DNA of 64,000 nt from CAWJFJ01 sp963800065. Its GTDB lineage: Bacteria; Actinomycetota; Acidimicrobiia; Acidimicrobiales; UBA8190. The position numbers and the translations under genes were made by a program. The notes under the pieces are model-generated. The model worked only from the letters and a program-made list of their open reading frames with translations. It did not search any database and had not been told where the DNA came from. The DNA lies in the NCBI GenBank assembly GCA_963800065.1, contig CAWCZO010000003.1, positions 712,442-776,441 on the forward strand, in the 5' to 3' direction. Of the stretch, positions 16,974 through 25,458 are shown one piece after another (position 1 is the first letter of the stretch; every line of letters begins with the position of its first letter).

Positions 16974-18176
16974 ATGGCCGAACTGCCCAGGATCGTTTCG
17001 GTCGACGACCACGTCGTGGAACCAGCCGACGTCTGGCAGGACCGGCTCCCGTCCAAGTACAAGGAGATCGGTCCGCGGATCGTCCGTGCCCCGATGGGGG
17101 AGATCACCTACATCGGCGGGAAGCTGACGGTGAAGCCGGGGAGCAAGGGCGCACCGACGGACTGGTGGCACTACGAAGAGTTGCGCCGTCCCCTCCTCCG
17201 CGTCGACGCCGCCGTCGGGATACCGCGCGAAGAGGTGACGATGAAGGGGATCACCTACGAGGACATGCGGCCCGGTTCCTTCCAGGTGAAGCCGCGGCTC
17301 GAGGACATGGACGTGAACCACCTCGAGGCTTCGCTCTGCTTCCCGACGTTCCCCCGGTTCTGCGGTCAGACCTTCTACGAGGCGAAGGACAAGGATCTGG
17401 CCCTCCTCTGCGTGAAGGCGTACAACGACTGGATGGTGGAGGAGTGGTGCGCCGAGTCCTCCGGCCGCCTGATTCCCCTGACCCTCATCCCGTTGTGGGA
17501 CGCCGAGATGGCGGCCGTCGAAGTGCGCCGGAACGCCGATCGCGGTGTCCGGGCCGTCTGCTTCTCCGAGATTCCGCCTTTCCTCGGCCTCCCCTCCGTC
17601 CACGACCCGGACCACTACTGGGACCCCTTCTTCCGGGCCTGCGCCGAGACGGGGACGGTCGTTAACATGCACATCGGGTCCTCGTCGAAGATGCCCTCGA
17701 CGTCGGAGGACGCCCCTCCGGCGGTCGGCTCCACCCTGGTCCACACGAACGCCACCCTGTCGATGGTCGACTTCCTCTTCTCCGGCGTCCTGGTCCGCTT
17801 CCCCACCTTGAAGCTGGCCTACTCGGAGGGGCAGATCGGGTGGATCCCGTACATCCTCGAGAGGGCCGACATCGTCTGGGAGGAGAACCGCGGCTGGGGT
17901 GGTGTGGCCGACATCGTCCCGGAGAAGCCCTCGATGTACTTCCACCGCCAGATCTACGGGTGCTTCTTCGATGACGCCCACGGACTGCGGTCCGTCGACG
18001 AGATCGGGGCCGACAACATCACCTACGAGTCGGACTACCCCCACTCCGACTCGACCTGGCCGCACACCAGGGAGATCGCCGAGCGGCAGATGGCCCACCT
18101 GGACGACGAGACCCGGTTCAAGATCGTCCGGGGGAACGCCATCAAGTTGTTCGGGCTCGACCACCTGACCTCCTAG
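16974..18176 (+). CDS. Amidohydrolase family 2 metal-dependent hydrolase
   Basis: A 400-residue COG2159-type hydrolase, paralogue of the protein at 12468-13748. Motifs: VSVDDHVVEPADVW (metal His), RLEDMDVNHLEASLCFPTFPRF, YNDWMVEEWC, DHYWDPFFRACAETG, VNMHIGSSSKMPS, and YESDYPHSDSTWPHT (metal Asp). It lacks the low-complexity tail of the paralogue. It heads a plus-strand operon with two acyl-CoA dehydrogenases and an LLM flavin oxidoreductase, behind a TetR-type palindrome. Hydrolysis or decarboxylation of a cyclic intermediate is plausible but unproven. Confidence 0.88.
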   Translation: MAELPRIVSVDDHVVEPADVWQDRLPSKYKEIGPRIVRAPMGEITYIGGKLTVKPGSKGAPTDWWHYEELRRPLLRVDAAVGIPREEVTMKGITYEDMRPGSFQVKPRLEDMDVNHLEASLCFPTFPRFCGQTFYEAKDKDLALLCVKAYNDWMVEEWCAESSGRLIPLTLIPLWDAEMAAVEVRRNADRGVRAVCFSEIPPFLGLPSVHDPDHYWDPFFRACAETGTVVNMHIGSSSKMPSTSEDAPPAVGSTLVHTNATLSMVDFLFSGVLVRFPTLKLAYSEGQIGWIPYILERADIVWEENRGWGGVADIVPEKPSMYFHRQIYGCFFDDAHGLRSVDEIGADNITYESDYPHSDSTWPHTREIAERQMAHLDDETRFKIVRGNAIKLFGLDHLTS

Positions 18177-18214
18177 GCCGGCGACGAGAGAGACGCGGGG
18201 CCCGGGACCAGGAC

Positions 18215-19402
18215 GTGGACCTTCGCTATTCCGAGGCCGAGGAGAGGTTCCGGAGCCAGCTACGGGAGTGGTTGGCCGACGTCCTCCCGAAGATCGGACC
18301 GAAGCCGTCGACTCTCGACTGGCCGGCCCGTCGGACCTACGACACCACCTGGCAGCGGATGCTCTTCGACGCCGGCTACGCGGGGATCGACTGGCCTGTC
18401 GAAGGCGGTGGACGGGCCGCCAGCCCCGTCGAGCAGCTGATCTACCTGGAGGAGTTGGAGCGGGCCCACGCTCCCTATGTCGGTGTGAACTTCGTCGGCC
18501 TCCTCCATGCCGGCCCGACCATCGTGGTCGAAGGGACCCCGGAGCAGCGGGGCCGCTTCCTCCCGCCGATCCTGAAGGGTGACGAGGTCTGGTGCCAGGG
18601 GTTCTCCGAACCCGGAGCGGGCAGTGACCTCGCCTCCCTGCGGACGAGAGCAGTCCTCGACGGTGACGAGTACGTCGTGACGGGACAGAAGATCTGGACG
18701 TCGCACGCCGAGGTCGCCGATTTCTGCGAGCTCCTCGTCCGGACGGGGGACGAGGGGAGCCGCCACCGGGGGATCACCTGGTTGGCCATGCCCATGGACC
18801 GGCCCGGGATCGACTTCCGGCCGTTGAAGACGATCGCCGGGTCGACGGAGTTCGGCGAGCTCTTCCTCGACAACGTCCGCGTCCCGGTCGGGAACCGGAT
18901 CGGCGAGGAGAACGACGGTTGGCGGGTCACGATGGTCACCCTGAGCTTCGAGCGGGGGACGGCCTTCGTCTCCGAGGTTCTCCAGTCGATGGAGTTCCTC
19001 CGGGAGCTCCGGGTGCTGGCCCGGCGGACGGGCGCCTGGGGGGAAGGCGACGTCCGCCGCCGGATGGGTCATCTGGGCGCCGAGCTCGATGCCCTGTGGG
19101 CCCTGGCCCGTCGCAACGTCTCGCAGGCGGCGCGGACGGGGGTCCCGGGGGTGGGAGGGTCTGTCTACAAGTTGGGTCTCTCGGAGATCCGCCAGAGGAT
19201 CGGCGAATTCGGGATGGACCTCATCGGGGGGGCGGGGCTGTCCTGGGACGAGCTCGACGGCCTCGACGGGGGCGGGCGGATCGGGAACGCCGAACTGGTG
19301 AACACCTGGGTCCACGGGTTCTCCCGGACCATCGCCGCCGGGACCTCGCAGATCCAGAGGAACATCATCGCCGAGCGGATCCTCGGCCTCCCGAAGGGAT
19401 AG
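18215..19402 (+). CDS. Acyl-CoA dehydrogenase, large subunit type
   Basis: A 395-residue, full-length acyl-CoA dehydrogenase: N-terminal SEAEERFRSQLREWL, the FAD-binding WCQGFSEPGAGSDLASLRT (about residues 127-145), VVTGQKIWTSHA, and the C-terminal GTSQIQRNIIAERILGLPK. The last motif is typical of the FadE26/FadE28-like partner in alpha2beta2 dehydrogenases of sterol side-chain degradation. The next gene encodes a shorter dehydrogenase 10 nt downstream, supporting a heterotetramer. GTG start with a weak ribosome site. Confidence 0.9.
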   Translation: MDLRYSEAEERFRSQLREWLADVLPKIGPKPSTLDWPARRTYDTTWQRMLFDAGYAGIDWPVEGGGRAASPVEQLIYLEELERAHAPYVGVNFVGLLHAGPTIVVEGTPEQRGRFLPPILKGDEVWCQGFSEPGAGSDLASLRTRAVLDGDEYVVTGQKIWTSHAEVADFCELLVRTGDEGSRHRGITWLAMPMDRPGIDFRPLKTIAGSTEFGELFLDNVRVPVGNRIGEENDGWRVTMVTLSFERGTAFVSEVLQSMEFLRELRVLARRTGAWGEGDVRRRMGHLGAELDALWALARRNVSQAARTGVPGVGGSVYKLGLSEIRQRIGEFGMDLIGGAGLSWDELDGLDGGGRIGNAELVNTWVHGFSRTIAAGTSQIQRNIIAERILGLPKG

Positions 19403-19412
19403 GGGGAGCGAG

Positions 19413-20399
19413 GTGGACTTCGAGCTTTCCGAGGACGAGACGGCCCTGGCCGGCGCCATCCGGGGTCTCTGTGAAGGCCGGTTCCCCCTGGACCGTCTGC
19501 GGGCCGCCGAGGGTGGGGACGGACTTCTCGACACCGGGGCCTGGGGCGAGCTGGCCGAAGCCGGGGTGTTCTCGCTGCAGGTGCCCGAGGCCGCCGGCGG
19601 GGTGGGCCTCGGGATGACGGCGGGAGCGGTCGTCTTCGAGGAGCTCGGCCGGGCGCTCGTCCCGGGACCGCTCCTGGCGTCGCACCTGGCGGCGGGGATC
19701 GTCGACGGGGCGGCCGAGGGGAAGGTCGTGGTGGGGGCCGTCCGCCGACCGGTTCCGTCGGGGCCAGGGGCCCTCGTCCCCACCCTGGTCGGGCACCTCT
19801 CCTCTCTGGGTGTCCTGGTCGTCGTGGGGGACGACGGGCTGAGTGCGGTCGACCCCGACGAGCTCGACGGCGTGGCCCTGGCGCGTTCGCTCGACCCGCT
19901 CACCCCGCTGTGGCGCGTCGACCGGCTCCCCGCGGGCCGGCCGATCGGCGGGGTGGAGGAGGCCCGGGACTGGCGGCGGGCCGAATCGGTTCTCGGCGGC
20001 GCCCTGCTGGTGGGGCTGGCGGCGGGGACCATGGAGATGGCGGTGGCCTATGCCAAGCAGCGGGAGCAGTTCGGGAAACCGATCGGGTCCTTCCAGGCGG
20101 TGAAGCACATGTGTGCCGACATGCTGGTGGCGGCCGAGACGGCGCGGGCGGCTGTCCACGCCGCCGCCGTCACCATCGACCAGCCCGGGGTCGGTGACCC
20201 GGACCGGGCGGCGGCCGGGGCAGGCCTTCTGGCCGCCGAGGCGGCGATCAAGAACGGGAAGACCTCCATCCAGGTCCACGGAGGGATGGGCTTCACCTGG
20301 GAGGTGCCCGCCCATCTCTATCTGATGCGGGCCCGGGTCCTGGCCCAGGCCATCGGGCCCGTCGACGACCTCGCCGAGCTCGTCGCCGAGCTCTACTGA
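19413..20399 (+). CDS. Acyl-CoA dehydrogenase, short partner subunit
   Basis: A 328-residue protein, shorter than classical family members (about 380). N-terminal FELSEDETALAGAIRGLCEGRFP, then LGMTAGAVVFEELGRALVPGP, a reduced middle domain, and the C-terminal KQREQFGKPIGSFQAVKHMCADM and VHGGMGFTWEVPAHLY. This matches the FadE27/FadE29-like subunit of two-component dehydrogenases. GTG start with GGGGAGCGAG upstream. Functions with the product of the preceding gene, by analogy to ChsE complexes; that pairing is inferred from adjacency and length. Confidence 0.88.
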   Translation: MDFELSEDETALAGAIRGLCEGRFPLDRLRAAEGGDGLLDTGAWGELAEAGVFSLQVPEAAGGVGLGMTAGAVVFEELGRALVPGPLLASHLAAGIVDGAAEGKVVVGAVRRPVPSGPGALVPTLVGHLSSLGVLVVVGDDGLSAVDPDELDGVALARSLDPLTPLWRVDRLPAGRPIGGVEEARDWRRAESVLGGALLVGLAAGTMEMAVAYAKQREQFGKPIGSFQAVKHMCADMLVAAETARAAVHAAAVTIDQPGVGDPDRAAAGAGLLAAEAAIKNGKTSIQVHGGMGFTWEVPAHLYLMRARVLAQAIGPVDDLAELVAELY

Positions 20400-20417
20400 G
20401 GACGAGGAGGATTTCTG

Positions 20418-21371
20418 GTGGAAACGGTGTCGATCATCCCCGAGGGATCGGTGGTCTACGGGATCCAGTTGCCGATCCAGTCGCAGTCGACGATCTACTG
20501 CGAGGACTGGGAACCGTCGTCGGGGCCCGCCGAATTGGCGCGGATCGCCCGGCAGGCCGACGAGAGCGGCTTCTTCTACGTGGCCGTCTGCGATCACACC
20601 TTCATCCCGCGGCGGCTGGCCACGGCGATGAGCACCACCTGGTACGACACGATCGCCACTCTGGGATGGCTGGCCGGGATCACCAGCCGGGTGCGGTTGA
20701 TGTCCCACGTCTACATCGCCACGCTCCGGCACCCGCTGCGGGCGGCCAAGGAGTTCGCCACCCTCGATCTCCTCTCGGGGGGACGATTGGTGATCGGAGT
20801 CGGTGCCGGTCACGTCCTCGAGGAGTTCGCCCTTCTCGGGCCGGGGTTCACCGAACGGGGGAGGGCGCTCGACGAGTCCATCGACGCCATCGCCGCCGCT
20901 CTCGTCGACGAGTTCCCCGAGCTTCCCGGACCGCGGTGGCCGGCCACCGATCTCGGAGTCGGTCCCCGTCCCGTCCAACGACCGCGGCCTCCGATCTGGG
21001 TGGGCGGCTCGTCGCGACCGGCACTGCGCCGGGCCGCCGCCCGCGGTGACGGCTGGCTCCCCCAGACGGCCAAGCGGGCCGAGCTGAAGACCCAGGTGGC
21101 CGAGCTCCTCGAGTTCCGGAAGAAGCTCGCCGGCGGCGCCCCCATCGCCATCGGCGCGCTGGCCGGGACCTTCCACGTCGGTGAACCGTCGTGGGAGCTC
21201 CCTCGCGGGACCGTCTCGGGGTCCCCGGAGAGGATCGCCGAGGACCTGGCCGAGGTGATCGCCCTCGGTTGCTCCCACCTCCAGCTCCGATTCCCCAGCC
21301 GGTCGGTGGAGGAGATGTGCGACCAGATGGCCGCCTTCGGCGAACAGGTCGGGCCCATCTTGGGAACCTGA
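20418..21371 (+). CDS. LLM-class flavin/F420-dependent oxidoreductase
   Basis: A 317-residue luciferase-like TIM barrel: YGIQLPIQSQ at the first strand, SGFFYVAVCDHTFIPRR, TSRVRLMSHVYIATLRHPLRAAKEFATLDLLSGGRLVIGVGAGH, RPPIWVGGSSRPALRRAA and GTVSGSPERIAEDLAEVI. The signature fits actinobacterial F420-dependent oxidoreductases of TIGR03619/TIGR03621 style. GTG start with GAGGAGGA 6 nt upstream and an 18-nt gap after the dehydrogenase. It probably performs a redox or monooxygenase step on the same substrate. Confidence 0.88.
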   Translation: METVSIIPEGSVVYGIQLPIQSQSTIYCEDWEPSSGPAELARIARQADESGFFYVAVCDHTFIPRRLATAMSTTWYDTIATLGWLAGITSRVRLMSHVYIATLRHPLRAAKEFATLDLLSGGRLVIGVGAGHVLEEFALLGPGFTERGRALDESIDAIAAALVDEFPELPGPRWPATDLGVGPRPVQRPRPPIWVGGSSRPALRRAAARGDGWLPQTAKRAELKTQVAELLEFRKKLAGGAPIAIGALAGTFHVGEPSWELPRGTVSGSPERIAEDLAEVIALGCSHLQLRFPSRSVEEMCDQMAAFGEQVGPILGT

Positions 21372-21441
21372 GCCGAGGAGGGCCCTCCGACGTCCTCGTC
21401 GTCCGGGGAACTTCGGCCCCCGCCCGATCGTCAGTCCCGGC

Positions 21442-22271
21442 ATGGGAGAAACTGAGAAGAGGACCGGAACGTCGGCACGGACCGCAGCGACACCACGGAC
21501 AGCACGGACACAGAGGGCGGCGAGAGCGACGGGGCTGATCGTGGTGTTGGCGGCGGCCGGGTTACTGGCCGCCGCCTGCTCGTCGTCGACGGAGCCGGTG
21601 GCGGCCAAGCCCGGGTGCGGCGGTTCGTCGCCCAAGCTGACCGTCCAGGGAACGGGTCTGGCCACGGGAACGCCGAATATCCTGACGATCTCGGTGGCGA
21701 TCAACGTCACCGACCCCACCGCCGATCAGGCGCTGGCCGACGACAACACGAAGGCGAAGGGCGTCATAAGCGCCCTGGCCCTGGCCGGGGTGGCGAGCAA
21801 GGACGTCCAGACCTCGGACCTCTCGATCAACCCGCAGTACAACGACCACGGTGTGATCACCGGGTATCAGGTCTCGAACTCCTTGACGGCGGTCATCCGT
21901 AACTTCGCCACGGCCGGTTCGACAATCGACTCGATCGCCGGCGCGGGGGGAACGCCACCCAGATCCAGTCTCTGACCTTCTCGGTCGAGGACACCCGGGG
22001 CCTCGAGGACAAGGCCCGCACCGACGCCGTCCACCAGGCCGTCAGCCACGCCCAGTCGATGGCCGAGGCGGCCGGTGAGCGGCTCGGACCGGTCTGCTCT
22101 TTGAGCGACCAGACCCAGACCGACCTCTACTCACCCCAGCCTTTCAACGACCAGACGGCCCTCGGAGCGGCCAAGGCCACATCCTCGGTGCCCCTCGAGG
22201 CAGGTTCCCAGCAGGAGACGGCGCAGGTCTCGATGGTCTATTCGCTGATGCCGCCGCCCCTGCGGAAGTGA
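21442..22271 (+). pseudogene. SIMPL (DUF541) lipoprotein, frameshifted
   Basis: The N-terminus is a lipoprotein signal: a basic stretch, then GLIVVLAAAGLLAAAC with lipobox Cys46. The mature part starts a SIMPL domain (TVQGTGLATGTPNILTISVAI, VSNSLTAVIRNFATAGSTIDSIAGAGG). At the G6 run 21945-21950 the frame is lost. Adding one G restores NATQIQSLTFSVEDTRGLEDKARTDAV and the normal SIMPL end stopping at 22271. Full length would be about 276 residues. SIMPL proteins are envelope proteins of unclear function. One-base contraction of a G run may be an assembly error or slippage. Confidence 0.78.
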
Positions 22272-22317
22272 CGTCGTCGAGATCGGTGTTTCCGCCGCAC
22301 TCAGGAGACCGCCGCGC

Positions 22318-22452
22318 TCAGGATGGAAGAGGTGGGCTCCGCTCCGACGCCGGCGCGTTCCACTCCCACGATCCCGGTTCGCCGGAGAGTTCGTAATCGC
22401 AATGGGTCTTCAGATAGTGATGCCATCGACACAACCGGCAGAGATTGGTGAC
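22318..22452 (-). pseudogene. 3' end of an interrupted DUF222/HNH endonuclease gene
   Basis: On the minus strand from the TGAC at 22449 to the stop at 22318 the frame reads TNLCRLCRWHHYLKTH and then GEPGSWEWNAP, the C-terminal half of an HNH motif (N...C..C..HH) and the usual tail of DUF222/13E12 proteins. There is no start codon. It joins in frame to the truncated HNH gene at 26738-27827, giving a complete protein of 406 residues, so a mobile element has split one gene. Confidence 0.85.
22449..22452. other. Left attachment junction, core TGAC
   Basis: Left border of the element. The sequence to the left continues the HNH gene (minus-strand codons for T-N-L-C-R) and that to the right belongs to the element. 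The crossover must lie within the shared TGAC, in line with the 2-bp core of large serine recombinases. Confidence 0.6.
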
Positions 22453-22589
22453 GAATGAGTAAGCGGACCCCCTCTGGCGGGGGCCGGCAGGGCGGACGCC
22501 GAGTGGATGATCGGCCGGCCCGAACGGGCTGGCCCCAAGAAGCGGCTGTTGGTTCGAGGGCTGGCCGAAGGTATCCGAGATAATGGTCC

Positions 22590-23009
22590 ATGGTCGATGC
22601 CAGCGGTCGTGCGGACGACTCGACCAAGAGCGAGGAGAGTGCCTTCTGGGAGGATCAGAGTCGACCCTCCTTGCGTCTCAGGGGGAGCCTGGAGTCCCTA
22701 GGCAATTTCCTGAGGAAGCCGTGGATCGTGGCGGTCATTGTAGCGATGGCGGTGGGCGCATTCGTTGCTTCGGCCGCACTCCCGGCGGGTCACGCCGAGG
22801 TGAGTTCAAACGTTCGTACGTCTCTCGGGCCTGGCCAAGAGACTCTGGTCGGGATCGGGCTGATTCTGGTGGCCATTCTCGTCTTTGACTTCCGAACCGT
22901 CCTACGGCCGGTCGTTCGAGGCGGCAGCGCCGGCGTGACGGCCCTTTCCGTAGTCCTGATGCTCGTTGGCCTAGGGAGTCTTATTGCCGGTCTCATCAAG
23001 CTTGTCTAG
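22590..23009 (+). CDS. Small membrane protein, unknown function
   Basis: A 139-residue protein that I do not recognise. The first 45 residues are polar and charged. Hydrophobic segments follow at about 46-66 (WIVAVIVAMAVGAFVASAAL), 85-100 (LVGIGLILVAILVFDF) and 115-138 (VTALSVVLMLVGLGSLIAGL), so three membrane spans with a cytoplasmic or external N-terminal tail. The first cargo gene of the element, followed by a strong hairpin terminator. ATG start without a clear ribosome site. A surface-exclusion or partner role is only a guess. Confidence 0.6.
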   Translation: MVDASGRADDSTKSEESAFWEDQSRPSLRLRGSLESLGNFLRKPWIVAVIVAMAVGAFVASAALPAGHAEVSSNVRTSLGPGQETLVGIGLILVAILVFDFRTVLRPVVRGGSAGVTALSVVLMLVGLGSLIAGLIKLV

Positions 23010-23039
23010 AGGCCGTCGTTGCTCGAAGGCTCAGCGCCC

Positions 23040-23064
23040 AGGTGCCGCCCGTAGGGCGGCACCT
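23040..23064 (+). terminator. Strong hairpin terminator
   Basis: AGGTGCCGCCC, loop GTA, GGGCGGCACCT: a perfect 11-bp stem 30 nt after the membrane-protein stop. The following TTGACTTGAATT is only weakly T-rich. Confidence 0.7.
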
Positions 23065-23234
23065 TGACTTGAATTAGCAACGAAACTCGGAGGCCCAATC
23101 GGAGGTTGCCGAAATTCGGAATTGGGCTGTCGACGCAGGGGTTCAGATCGGAGAGCCGACGGCCCCGATCTCCGACTGGCGTCTGTTGCCGTGGGGTGAT
23201 CAATAACAGGGCCCTATCTGGCAAGCTGAATGGA

Positions 23235-23636
23235 ATGTGGGACGTCGAGATCTGGCTGGTGGCAATCAACGGCGATGTGAGTGACGAGGAGGCGAGGGGA
23301 TTCTGGAACATCAAGGAAGTGCCAGCACTCCGGGCGCTTATCGGGAGCGCTCCCAGCCTTCGCTTGGGTGTGACCGAACCTCCACTTCCTGATAACGAGG
23401 GCAAACGTGGCTCCGTGGGTCGAGTTTGTGACCTGCTGTTTCTTCGAGGCACGATTCCGGTTTATCAGTTGCCAGTGATTGAGCCTGGCCTCGAACGGGA
23501 ACTCCTAGAAGCGTTCTTGCCTCAGCAAAACGATCCCGATTGCGAAGGGGCTCACATCGAGACGTTGGCAGCGTTCCTGGCCGAGCATCGAGGCGCCCAT
23601 CTTGCCCCACGGGAGAACCCTCTCTACTCGAACTGA
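23235..23636 (+). CDS. Unknown protein of the integrated element
   Basis: A 133-residue protein with no family I recognise. It begins WDVEIWLVAINGDVSDEEARGFW and contains PLPDNEGKRGSVGRVCDLLFLRGTIP and a C-terminal helical stretch with HIETLAAFLAEH. No signal peptide or membrane span. The frame is open upstream to 23106 but that part is Arg and Ser rich and lacks a ribosome site, so the ATG at 23235 is preferred. Codon choice is less GC-biased than chromosomal neighbours, as expected of acquired DNA. Confidence 0.5.
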   Translation: MWDVEIWLVAINGDVSDEEARGFWNIKEVPALRALIGSAPSLRLGVTEPPLPDNEGKRGSVGRVCDLLFLRGTIPVYQLPVIEPGLERELLEAFLPQQNDPDCEGAHIETLAAFLAEHRGAHLAPRENPLYSN

Positions 23637-23650
23637 CGTGTGCAGAGCGT

Positions 23651-23839
23651 CGTTCAATGCACGGGCGAATTGAACGAGCGGGTGCGGACCCTGTAACACA
23701 GCACCCGCAAACTGCATGAGCCCTTATGCGCTTGACGAGGGGCGGTCAAGGTCGGCCGTAGGACGCCCGAAGGGGAAGCCTTGAGGGGCCCGGGCCCTGC
23801 CTCATGGGGACAATGATTTCGGAGCCGCCTGGCGGCTCC
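23651..23839. repeat. Cluster of four inverted repeats, candidate replication origin
   Basis: CGTTCAAT/ATTGAACG with a 10-nt loop (23651-23676); GCGGGTGC/GCACCCGC with a 15-nt loop (23678-23708); the 12-bp palindrome GGGCCCGGGCCC (23786-23797); and GGAGCCGCCTGGCGGCTCC (23821-23839). They fill the non-coding gap before the HTH and Rep genes. Rolling-circle origins are typically hairpins near the rep gene, so this is the best candidate; the nick site cannot be told by eye. Confidence 0.5.
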
Positions 23840-23895
23840 TGGGCGCTCCTTTCCTATCCCGTCTGAGCGTTACAGGAACTCGCTAGTATGCGAGT

Positions 23896-24279
23896 ATGAC
23901 TCCCGACTTCCGATCAGAACGAATGGCCTCGGCCGAGGGCGAAGGCCGAGCACGGCAGATATGGAAGGGGTACCGCAAGGCCATCGACAAGACGGTGATG
24001 CCGGTGGTGGCCCCGCTGGTGCAGCCGGGCACGCAAGCCTTGGCTCGGCGCTGGCTGTCCGAGCTGGTCGGGTTTTGGGTGCTGTGGCATCTCTACGGCG
24101 GGTTTGAGGGCCTCGAAGCGCTGGGCATGCACCAGGCGACGATCTGGCGCAAGGTCAGCCGGTTTCGCCAGGTCTTCGGCGAGCACCCCGACGTGTTCTC
24201 CATGCCGGGGATCACCATCGACCCGCAGGCGTACTGGAAGGCGGCCGGGATCAAGGTGGGCAAGCCGCCGAACTCGTGA
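23896..24279 (+). CDS. Small protein with HTH-like segment, upstream of Rep
   Basis: A 127-residue protein. The N-terminal half is helical and basic (RARQIWKGYRKAIDKTV); residues 70-95 read GFEGLEALGMHQATIWRKVSRFRQVFG, which fits a helix-turn-helix with ALGMHQATIWRKV as turn and recognition helix. The C-terminus has ITIDPQAYWKAAGI. A TAGTAT hexamer ends only 6 nt before the ATG, so the message may be leaderless. Probably a regulator or replication accessory protein of the element, by position. Confidence 0.6.
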   Translation: MTPDFRSERMASAEGEGRARQIWKGYRKAIDKTVMPVVAPLVQPGTQALARRWLSELVGFWVLWHLYGGFEGLEALGMHQATIWRKVSRFRQVFGEHPDVFSMPGITIDPQAYWKAAGIKVGKPPNS

Positions 24280-24281
24280 AT

Positions 24282-24309
24282 TTGCAAGTTACACCTATGT
24301 CGTTATACT
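24282..24309 (+). promoter_or_regulatory. Sigma70-type promoter of rep, leaderless
   Basis: TTGCAA (24282-24287), a 16-bp spacer, then TATACT (24304-24309). The Rep ATG is at 24317, 7 nt beyond the -10 box, so transcription should start at or next to the start codon. Confidence 0.65.
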
Positions 24310-24316
24310 TGCGGAT

Positions 24317-25150
24317 ATGCGTGTTCGTGGTGGGGGCGAGAACCCCGGATCGGTATCGAGTGCCCGGACCCGCATTGGCTGGCGTCTGACGTTGTACCCG
24401 CAGGCGGGTGAGGCGAGCGCCACCTACTGGGGCAGCGGCGCCGACCGGGACGACGGGCGTCCGAACAGTCGAGGCGAGACGGGGGAGACCGGCACCGAGC
24501 GCGTCGAGGGCATCGTCAGTGTCGCCGATGCTGACGATGATCGCTCGGTGGTGGAGGCCGCTCGCCGAGCCCGAGGCAAGGTGCGGCGCTACTGTGCCGC
24601 CAACGGGACGAACCGGCTCGGCACGCTGACGTACCGAGGCCAGGGCAATCACGATCCTGCTCAGGTACGGAGCGACCTCGGAGCGTTCTTCCGGACCCTG
24701 CGGCGAGATCTCGGTGGCGATCCGTTCCCCTACGTCTGGGTGCCGGAGTGGCACAAGACGGATCACGGCTTGCATGCGCACTTCGCTGTGGGTCGCTACA
24801 TTCGACGCTCACTCATCGAGAATGCATGGCCGCACGGATTCGTCCATATCAAGCTTCTCGGTGATCTACCGGTCGGATCGGGCGTGCGGGCCGAGGCACG
24901 CAAGGCCGGGCGGTATCTGTCGAAGTACGCCGGCAAGGCCTTCGATGCGCAGCGCTTGGCCGGTTTCCATCGGTACGACGTGGCCCAGGGGTTCCAGCCT
25001 CGGGTGGAGTACCTGTCGGGCTTGCGGCTGAGTGACGTCATCGGCAGAGCCAGCCGTCGCATGGGTTCCGCTCCCGACTACTCGTCTGTTAGTTCGGAGT
25101 GGGCGGACTACGGGGGTCCTCCGGCGGCGTGGTTCTCGTGGGACCACTGA
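24317..25150 (+). CDS. Rolling-circle replication initiator (HUH endonuclease, single Tyr)
   Basis: A 277-residue Rep. Motif 1 is LGTLTYRGQG (about residue 97), motif 2 is GLHAHFAVG with the metal-binding H153-A-H155, and motif 3 is GRYLSKYAGK with predicted nicking Tyr200 and Lys203. This is the layout of HUH Rep proteins of small plasmids and ssDNA phages in Gram-positives; PEWHKTDHG before the HUH also fits. It would nick an origin, perhaps the hairpin cluster just upstream. The frame is open upstream, but ATG 24317 is chosen from the motif order and the promoter. Confidence 0.85.
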   Translation: MRVRGGGENPGSVSSARTRIGWRLTLYPQAGEASATYWGSGADRDDGRPNSRGETGETGTERVEGIVSVADADDDRSVVEAARRARGKVRRYCAANGTNRLGTLTYRGQGNHDPAQVRSDLGAFFRTLRRDLGGDPFPYVWVPEWHKTDHGLHAHFAVGRYIRRSLIENAWPHGFVHIKLLGDLPVGSGVRAEARKAGRYLSKYAGKAFDAQRLAGFHRYDVAQGFQPRVEYLSGLRLSDVIGRASRRMGSAPDYSSVSSEWADYGGPPAAWFSWDH

Positions 25151-25458
25151 GCGGGGAAGCGTTGGCGACGTGGGTGGCTGCTTCCTGTGCGGCGCAGGGA
25201 TTGCCGGTCAAGGTGACCGATGCCCGAGTGGTCGAGCGGGTGCGGCTCCTGCTCGGCGGTGAGCCGGACGGCGCCGGGCGGAGTGCCGACGACGCCGGCC
25301 CGACCGGCTGCCGCCTACAGGCGCCAGATCGGCGTGACTCGATTCGGATCAAGACCTCGGGCTCCGGACTTGCCCGCTCCGATGACAGCGTGGTCGAGGA
25401 CGGCGCCGATGATGGCGGCCTGGCGGTCGAGAGTGAGGTCCGACCACTGAGTGCGTAG
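25129..25458 (+). CDS. Short unknown protein overlapping the recombinase 3' end
   Basis: From a GTG at 25129 the frame gives about 109 residues. The first 45 (GEALATWVAASCAAQGLPVKVTDARVVERVRLLLGG) look like a real small actinobacterial protein; the rest lies antisense to the recombinase and looks like a shadow frame. Possibly a short gene that has lost its original stop. It overlaps the end of rep by 22 nt. Function unknown; the end is uncertain. Confidence 0.35.
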   Translation: MVLVGPLSGEALATWVAASCAAQGLPVKVTDARVVERVRLLLGGEPDGAGRSADDAGPTGCRLQAPDRRDSIRIKTSGSGLARSDDSVVEDGADDGGLAVESEVRPLSA

